This document shows positions 4,807 through 8,952 of a stretch of 8,952 nt of DNA, one piece after another. Within the stretch, counting starts at the first letter, position 1. Every line of letters begins with the position of its first letter. The position numbers were made by a program, and so were the translations under genes. The notes beneath the pieces are model-generated. The model saw only the letters and a program-made list of their open reading frames with translations, ran no database searches and was not told the DNA's origin. Source of the stretch: Mailhella sp. (GTDB taxonomy: Bacteria > Desulfobacterota > Desulfovibrionia > Desulfovibrionales > Desulfovibrionaceae); NCBI GenBank assembly GCA_024404335.1, contig JAKSQA010000029.1, forward strand, positions 1 to 8,952, in the 5' to 3' direction.

Positions 4807-5934
4807 TCACAGCGCCATGATGTGGGCGACCTGGATGAGGAACACCAGAAGGATGATGTAGAGCGGGAGCAGGGCGCCCAGCATGCGTATCGGCGACACG
4901 CCGAGGGCGTACATGCAGCCTATGAACGACGATACCGCGAACCACACGGTGGCGAGCTGGCTGCCGAAGTAGGGGATGATGCACAGTATGCAGGGTGCGG
5001 CGCTGTAGCAGATGACGCGCAGCGTGAGCGTGAAGTCGGCCCTGTCGGGGGAGACCATGCGTATCATGAGATGGTAGAGCCCGGCGAGCAGGACGACCTG
5101 GAAGATCGAGAAGAACGGCGTGAAGAGGACCATGAGCGGGAGGTTCATGGCGGTCATGATCGTTTCCGCTAAGGCCAGGGACTGCGTGTCCGTGGCCGTC
5201 CTGGTTATGCTGCGGAGCGCGTCCATGGTCCACAGGCGGTTGCACAGCATCTGGAACAGGCTGAGGAGGATATAGAAGAAGATCGGGTAGATGACGGGGT
5301 TCGAGCAGCGGAGGTGGCGGAAGAAGCTGCGGGGGCGGAACAGAACGCCCAGCATGGTGCGGGAGAAGCTGCCGAAGGTGCCGTAGTACTGGGGATTCTC
5401 CCAGGGGGCCCCGTCAGGAAGCCCGTCGGAGGGCTCGTCCTCATCACGCTCCTGGCTTTCGTCATAGCGGCGCAGGTTGTCCCGTATCTGAAGCCATTTG
5501 CCGAGCAGTCCCCCGTCCTTCTTCTCCTGCGATTCGGCGGGGTCCTTTTCCCTGAACGCATGGTTTTCCTCTGGCGCGGGCAGCTCGGGGATGACGGCGC
5601 CCTCAGGCAGGGGGTCGTCATCCTGCTCGGCGGCAGGCGCTGCCGGAGCGGGATCCGGCACGGGCTTCTCCTGCTCCTTTGCCTGAGGAGCCTCGGAGGG
5701 CGCGGGATCGGGGGAAGCGGGGGTGCCTTCCGCCGGTTCGGAGGGCATCCGGGCATCGGCTTCCGCAGGGAGGGCATCCGCAGGAGGGACATCTGCGGGG
5801 GATGCTTCGGCGGGCATCGAGAAGGGGAACTCGGTGGAGCATTTCGGGCAGGTGATCTTGTATGACCTGCCGGGGCGCAGGGACGAATCCGGAACCTCCC
5901 GGCTGTAGCGGCAGGAGGGGCATTGGATGATCAT
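4807..5934 (-). CDS. Zinc-ribbon and Yip1-domain integral membrane protein
   Basis: The 375-residue protein begins with a small zinc ribbon of the MJ0042 type (CPSC at 5-8 and CPKC at 29-32). A low-complexity linker rich in Pro, Ala and Glu follows (about 40-135), then a charged region ending at SFSRTMLGVLFRPRSFFRHL. The C-terminal third (about 205-375) is a multi-spanning Yip1-like domain with around five hydrophobic segments and the typical R-CYSAAPCILCIIPYFGS stretch. In bacteria these fusions are widespread but their role is not established, and no enzyme activity is visible. I start it at 5934, 14 codons inside the longest open frame, because GGAGGT at 5941-5946 lies six bases upstream and the zinc ribbon then starts at once. 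It follows the exonuclease gene by 75 bases, where a weak promoter (TATACA at 5964-5969) may exist, and ends at a strong terminator. Confidence 0.82.
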   Translation of the reverse strand: MIIQCPSCRYSREVPDSSLRPGRSYKITCPKCSTEFPFSMPAEASPADVPPADALPAEADARMPSEPAEGTPASPDPAPSEAPQAKEQEKPVPDPAPAAPAAEQDDDPLPEGAVIPELPAPEENHAFREKDPAESQEKKDGGLLGKWLQIRDNLRRYDESQERDEDEPSDGLPDGAPWENPQYYGTFGSFSRTMLGVLFRPRSFFRHLRCSNPVIYPIFFYILLSLFQMLCNRLWTMDALRSITRTATDTQSLALAETIMTAMNLPLMVLFTPFFSIFQVVLLAGLYHLMIRMVSPDRADFTLTLRVICYSAAPCILCIIPYFGSQLATVWFAVSSFIGCMYALGVSPIRMLGALLPLYIILLVFLIQVAHIMAL

Positions 5935-6009
5935 GGAAGGACCTCCGGGTGTAGTGGGGCAAGTGTATAGCGGCATGGGCCTCAGGGCAAGAGGCGTGCG
6001 GAGGAGCTG

Positions 6010-6537
6010 CTATTTTTTCAGCATCATGTCCCTGTCGGAAAGCCCCGCATTCCTGCGGAGCCACAGGTAGATGCGCGCTGCGGCCATGGCGTCCGACCAG
6101 GCCTTGTGATGGTCGAGCTCGATGCCGAGATGGCGGCATACGTCGCTGAGCCGGTGATGCTCCAGCTGGGGGAGCCCGATCCGGGAGCCCTTGACGGTGC
6201 AGGCGAAGGGGATGCCCGGCGCTTCGGCTCCGCAGGCGGAGAAGCAGGCTCTGAGCACCCTTCTGTCGAATGCGGCGTTGTGGGCTATGAGTATTTCCGC
6301 CCCATGGAGGAAGTCCGTGAATTCGGGAAGGAGCTCTGCAAAGGTCGGGGCGCCGCACAGGTCGCGCCAGTAGAGGCCGTGGATGTCGGAGAAGAGGATG
6401 CGGCTTTTTGGCGGCCGTATGAGCCTGTACAGTGTGCCTGCCACGGCCCCGTCCTCGAGCCGCACCATGCCGAGGGCGCAGGCGCAGGACGGGTCGCTGT
6501 CGGAGGTCTCGAAGTCGAGGGCCACTGCGGTGCTCAT
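6010..6537 (-). CDS. DEDDh-type 3'-5' exonuclease (DnaQ/PolC epsilon-like)
   Basis: This 175-residue stand-alone exonuclease domain degrades DNA or RNA from the 3' end using two metal ions. All DEDDh residues are visible: D8 and E10 in ALDFET, D91 in HNAAFDRRVL (86-95), and H144 with D149 in HKAWSDA (the HxAxxD motif). The body also has the SDIHGLYWRDL stretch (50-60), where PolC/epsilon-like proteins carry their 'THGI' loop. There is no helicase or polymerase domain, so it is a free proofreading-like or repair nuclease. Its substrate cannot be told from sequence. Its ATG (6535-6537) shares one base with the selB stop codon (TGATG), which implies translational coupling to selB. Why an exonuclease sits with selB is not evident. 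Confidence 0.9.
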   Translation of the reverse strand: MSTAVALDFETSDSDPSCACALGMVRLEDGAVAGTLYRLIRPPKSRILFSDIHGLYWRDLCGAPTFAELLPEFTDFLHGAEILIAHNAAFDRRVLRACFSACGAEAPGIPFACTVKGSRIGLPQLEHHRLSDVCRHLGIELDHHKAWSDAMAAARIYLWLRRNAGLSDRDMMLKK

Positions 6538-8456
6538 CAGCGGCGCCTCCCGCGGAGCATGCGGATGTCGCCTACGCGCATGGTCAGCTGCTCCCTGTCG
6601 AAGTACTCAAGCAGGGATACGCCGTTTTTCCTTGATATTCCTGACAGTTCGCGGAAATCGGCAATCGAGAGCTCCTCGTGCTCCGCAAACCATCCGATGA
6701 CGGCACGGCGCAGTTTCCCGACGGTCTCCGACGGATAGTAGAGGTCCTCCCTGATTTTGACGAGCGTTCCGTCGGCGGTGAGGATCCTGAAGATGGGCCG
6801 GGCTTCGCGGGGCGTGATCCCCAGGGTGCTGAAGAGCTCGGTGTGCCCCGGGGGAAGCAGCGGGGAGGCGAGGTGGGCGGCCCTGATGGCATCGAGAAGC
6901 GCGGCCTGGTCTGAGGCCAGGGATACCGTGTGCCCGGGAAGGCGGAGGCCATCGCCTTCGGCGGCGAGCTTCCCGGAGCGGATAAGGCGCTCGATGACAA
7001 AGGCCCCGAGCCTAGCGGGGGTGGACCGGCCGAGCCCGGCCAGGACCGTGCCCCGTGCCATGCCGGCCTCGAGGGGGTTGGCGGCATGGAAGGCGGCGGC
7101 CGCCGAAAGCGCTCCGTCGAAGAGCTCCTCAAGCCTTTCCGCGGAGATCCACAGCCGGCTGTCCCTGTCCCAGCAGAAGGCCGCTCCCCGGCCCGACAGG
7201 GCTGCGAGGCGCTTCTCCAGGCTTCTGGAGCCGAGCCCGGTGAGGAGGGAAAGATCCCGCAGGCCTATGCCCCGCGCTCCGCACAGGCGGAGCTGGAGGA
7301 GGATGCGGGCCTCTTCGTCGCCGTCTTCGGTGAGGGAGGCGAGCGCCTTCCTGTCATTCTCGGCGAGGCGTGTCCTGCGCGGGATGGAATCAAGGCAGCA
7401 GACGACGGAGCCCCCTGCGACGGTATGGAGCGGGGAGAAGGCCCGGATGATGCATCGGTCGCCGAACATGCCGGCCATGGCTGCCGGAAAGTGTATCTCG
7501 GCGAGCGCGGTGGCGCCCGGCGCGAGGCGTTCGCGGTCGCAGAAGTAGATCCTGGCGGCAGTCTCCCGGGCGCTGTGGTGGAAGTGCACCTCGGCCCGGT
7601 GCCTGAGTGCCCTGGGCGACGACGGAAGGCATGTGAGGCGGACGAGCCACCGTCGTGCGCACGCCATCGTGCCGGGATGCGTGACGACGTCTCCGCGGCT
7701 TATGTCGTCGACGGAGAGCCCCCCGAGATTGAGTGAGAGGCGCCGTCCTCCGTCGGCGGACGGGAGGGCTTCCCCATGGCTCTGCATGGCGCGGATATGG
7801 GCCCTGCGGCCGGAGGGGAGGATCTCCACCTCGTCCCCGATGGATGCCGAGCCCGAGATGAGGCTGCCTGTCACCACGGTGCCGTGGCCCTTCATGGTGA
7901 ACACGCGGTCGACGGGGAGGCGGAAGATGTCGCTGCGCTTCCGGGGCGCCGTTCGGCACTGGTCGATAAGGGCCTGCCTGAGCTCCCCGATGCCCTGGCC
8001 CGTGGCGGCGGACACGGCATGCACCGGTGCGCCTTCGAGAAACGTGCCTTTCAGGAAGTCCTGGGCCTCCTCTCGGGCGAGGGCCAGCATGTCGGGGTCG
8101 GCGAGGTCGGCCTTCGTGAGCGCGACGATGCCGCGGCGGATGCCGAGAAGGGTGCATATCTCAAGATGCTCCCGTGTCAGGGGCATGACTCCCTCGTCCG
8201 CAGCGATGACGAGGAGGACGAAGTCTATGCCCGAGGCGCCTGCGACCATGGTGCGGACGAAGCGCTCGTGCCCCGGCATGTCGATGATGCCGAGGCGCAT
8301 GCCCCCGGGAAGGTCCGCATGGGCGAATCCCAGTTCGATGGTGATGCCTCTGCGCTTCTCCTCGTCGAGGCGGTCGCAGTCGACGCCCGTAAGGGCCTTG
8401 ACGAGCGTTGTCTTGCCGTGGTCTATGTGCCCGGCGGTTCCCATGACGAAGGGCAT
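6537..8456 (-). CDS. selB: Selenocysteine-specific translation elongation factor SelB
   Basis: SelB is a GTPase that brings selenocysteyl-tRNA(Sec) to UGA codons marked by a SECIS hairpin. The 639-residue protein opens with an EF-Tu-like G domain: GHIDHGKT at 9-16, [10 protein letters not shown] at 36-45, DMPGHERF at 59-66 and TKAD at 114-117. Beta-barrel domains follow, including the [22 protein letters not shown] stretch that marks SelB domain II. The C-terminal third would hold the winged-helix repeats that bind the SECIS RNA, and its length fits full SelB (E. coli about 614). The longest open frame begins at 8528, but I choose the ATG at 8456. It follows AGGAGA (8461-8466) at normal spacing, starts directly before the conserved [13 protein letters not shown], and lies downstream of a predicted transcription start near 8493. 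It heads an operon with the exonuclease. selA and selC are not in this window. Confidence 0.95.
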   Translation of the reverse strand: MPFVMGTAGHIDHGKTTLVKALTGVDCDRLDEEKRRGITIELGFAHADLPGGMRLGIIDMPGHERFVRTMVAGASGIDFVLLVIAADEGVMPLTREHLEICTLLGIRRGIVALTKADLADPDMLALAREEAQDFLKGTFLEGAPVHAVSAATGQGIGELRQALIDQCRTAPRKRSDIFRLPVDRVFTMKGHGTVVTGSLISGSASIGDEVEILPSGRRAHIRAMQSHGEALPSADGGRRLSLNLGGLSVDDISRGDVVTHPGTMACARRWLVRLTCLPSSPRALRHRAEVHFHHSARETAARIYFCDRERLAPGATALAEIHFPAAMAGMFGDRCIIRAFSPLHTVAGGSVVCCLDSIPRRTRLAENDRKALASLTEDGDEEARILLQLRLCGARGIGLRDLSLLTGLGSRSLEKRLAALSGRGAAFCWDRDSRLWISAERLEELFDGALSAAAAFHAANPLEAGMARGTVLAGLGRSTPARLGAFVIERLIRSGKLAAEGDGLRLPGHTVSLASDQAALLDAIRAAHLASPLLPPGHTELFSTLGITPREARPIFRILTADGTLVKIREDLYYPSETVGKLRRAVIGWFAEHEELSIADFRELSGISRKNGVSLLEYFDREQLTMRVGDIRMLRGRRR

Positions 8457-8499
8457 GGCGTCTCCTGTGGGGGTTGCGGTGGTCCGGCTGTGCATGGCG

Positions 8500-8528
8500 A
8501 GGATATATGTCCGGTGGGCCGACCGCAA
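8500..8528 (-). promoter_or_regulatory. Sigma70-like promoter of selB
   Basis: On the minus strand TTGCGG (8523-8528) is followed by a 17-base spacer and TATCCT (8500-8505, four of six to the -10 consensus). Transcription would begin near 8493, leaving a leader of about 37 bases. That would exclude the upstream ATG at 8528 as the selB start. Confidence 0.5.
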
Positions 8529-8705
8529 GGGAAAACGGGAGCCCTGGAGCCCGGTTTGCGCTTGCCGCGGGCATCTGCGGCCACCGGGAGAGCGTCAATG
8601 TGCTCCGTATCGTCCGGGCTCGGCGGTAAAGCGCGAGCGGACTTGACTTGAAGGGAAATATTGCGTAACGGTTCCTAGTTCCAAGCCATACGAACAGGAT
8701 GTGCA

Positions 8706-8952
8706 ATGTTTGAAAGCCTGACAGATCGACTCTCCGGCGTGTTCCGCAATCTGAGCGGCCGCGCACAGCTTTCGGAAGACAATATCCAGGACGCTCTCCG
8801 TGAAGTCCGCCTCGCGCTTCTTGAGGCCGACGTCAACTTCAAGATCGTCAGGGAATTCGTCGACCGTGTGCGCGAGGCAGCCGTCGGCGTTGAGGTGATG
8901 AAGGGCGTCACTCCGGCACAGCAGGTGATCAAGGTCGTCCATGACGAGCTCG
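8706..8952 (+). CDS. ffh: Signal recognition particle protein Ffh (3' part outside window)
   Basis: The first 82 codons of Ffh (SRP54) are visible. Ffh binds signal sequences on the ribosome together with 4.5S RNA and hands them to FtsY at the membrane. The start MFESLTDRLSGVFRNLSG and the ALREVRLALLEADVNFKIVREF stretch (about 30-51) are hallmarks of the helical N domain, with ALLEADV the conserved N-domain motif. The GTPase and methionine-rich M domains lie beyond the edge. The start is supported by AGGA at 8696-8699, six bases upstream. It diverges from selB across a 249-bp gap. TTGACT at 8643-8648 could be its -35, but no good -10 is seen at the right distance. No 4.5S RNA gene was recognised in the gap. 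Confidence 0.95.
   Translation, partial: MFESLTDRLSGVFRNLSGRAQLSEDNIQDALREVRLALLEADVNFKIVREFVDRVREAAVGVEVMKGVTPAQQVIKVVHDEL

Noticed and set aside
4471..5172. A 233-codon frame spanning the end of mltG and the start of the convergent gene
   Set aside because: It overlaps mltG out of frame and the Yip1 gene antisense. It matters only as the product of a one-base gain in the ten-G run.
6930..7736. Long plus-strand frames antisense to selB (also 7633-8646 and 7776-8651)
   Set aside because: High GC leaves antisense frames open. No ribosome binding site or recognisable motif was seen, and SelB on the other strand is unambiguous.
8457..8705. Possible tRNA-Sec (selC) or 4.5S RNA gene in the selB-ffh gap
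   Set aside because: No T-arm GGTTCGA-like block with a CCA end and long acceptor was found, and the conserved SRP RNA core (GGAAGCAGCC-like) is absent.

Overview
This is a GC-rich bacterial chromosomal window with tightly packed genes, strong Shine-Dalgarno sites and several ATGA or TGATG gene overlaps. The gene set is a PhoB-type receiver, a Na/Pi cotransporter, pgpA-ruvX-mltG, a zinc-ribbon/Yip1 membrane protein, a DEDDh exonuclease, selB and ffh. With selenocysteine-type SelB and the overall protein style, this suggests a Gram-negative anaerobe, possibly a Desulfovibrio-like member of Desulfobacterota. That placement is inference from remembered gene content, not a search.

Positions 1-2036 form a phosphate-themed divergent pair. 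On the minus strand is the N-terminal receiver domain of a response regulator, cut by the window edge. On the plus strand is a NptA/YjbB-type Na+/phosphate cotransporter with a C-terminal PhoU-like domain. The 154-bp gap between them holds three contiguous 11-bp direct repeats (TTTACGGAAAT, TTTACAATAAT, TTTACGGAAAC) with the 7+4 layout of a Pho box. This is the most interesting regulatory signal in the window.

Positions 2037-2557 hold non-coding elements: a strong stem-loop after the transporter, what looks like the 5' remnant of a DUF1778 antitoxin gene, and a tRNA-Leu(UAA) gene on the minus strand with its own intrinsic terminator. After these come two back-to-back candidate promoters whose -35 boxes form an inverted repeat. 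One fires into the tRNA and the other into pgpA.

Positions 2558-4712 are a plus-strand operon, pgpA-ruvX-mltG (phospholipid synthesis, RNA/DNA processing, peptidoglycan glycan-strand termination), with 4-base ATGA overlaps at both junctions. mltG ends in a run of ten G that makes its C-terminus uncertain. A hairpin followed by a T-run on the minus strand lies between mltG and the convergent Yip1 gene.

Positions 4807-8456 are a minus-strand operon read selB -> DEDDh exonuclease -> zinc-ribbon/Yip1 membrane protein. selB encodes the selenocysteine-specific elongation factor. A sigma70-like promoter upstream of selB supports a start 24 codons inside the longest reading frame. A 249-bp divergent region (8457-8705), with nothing recognisable except promoter-like sequence, precedes ffh, which runs off the right edge. 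No complete new system such as a CRISPR, defence or secretion locus was seen. The novel-looking material is regulatory or is gene debris.
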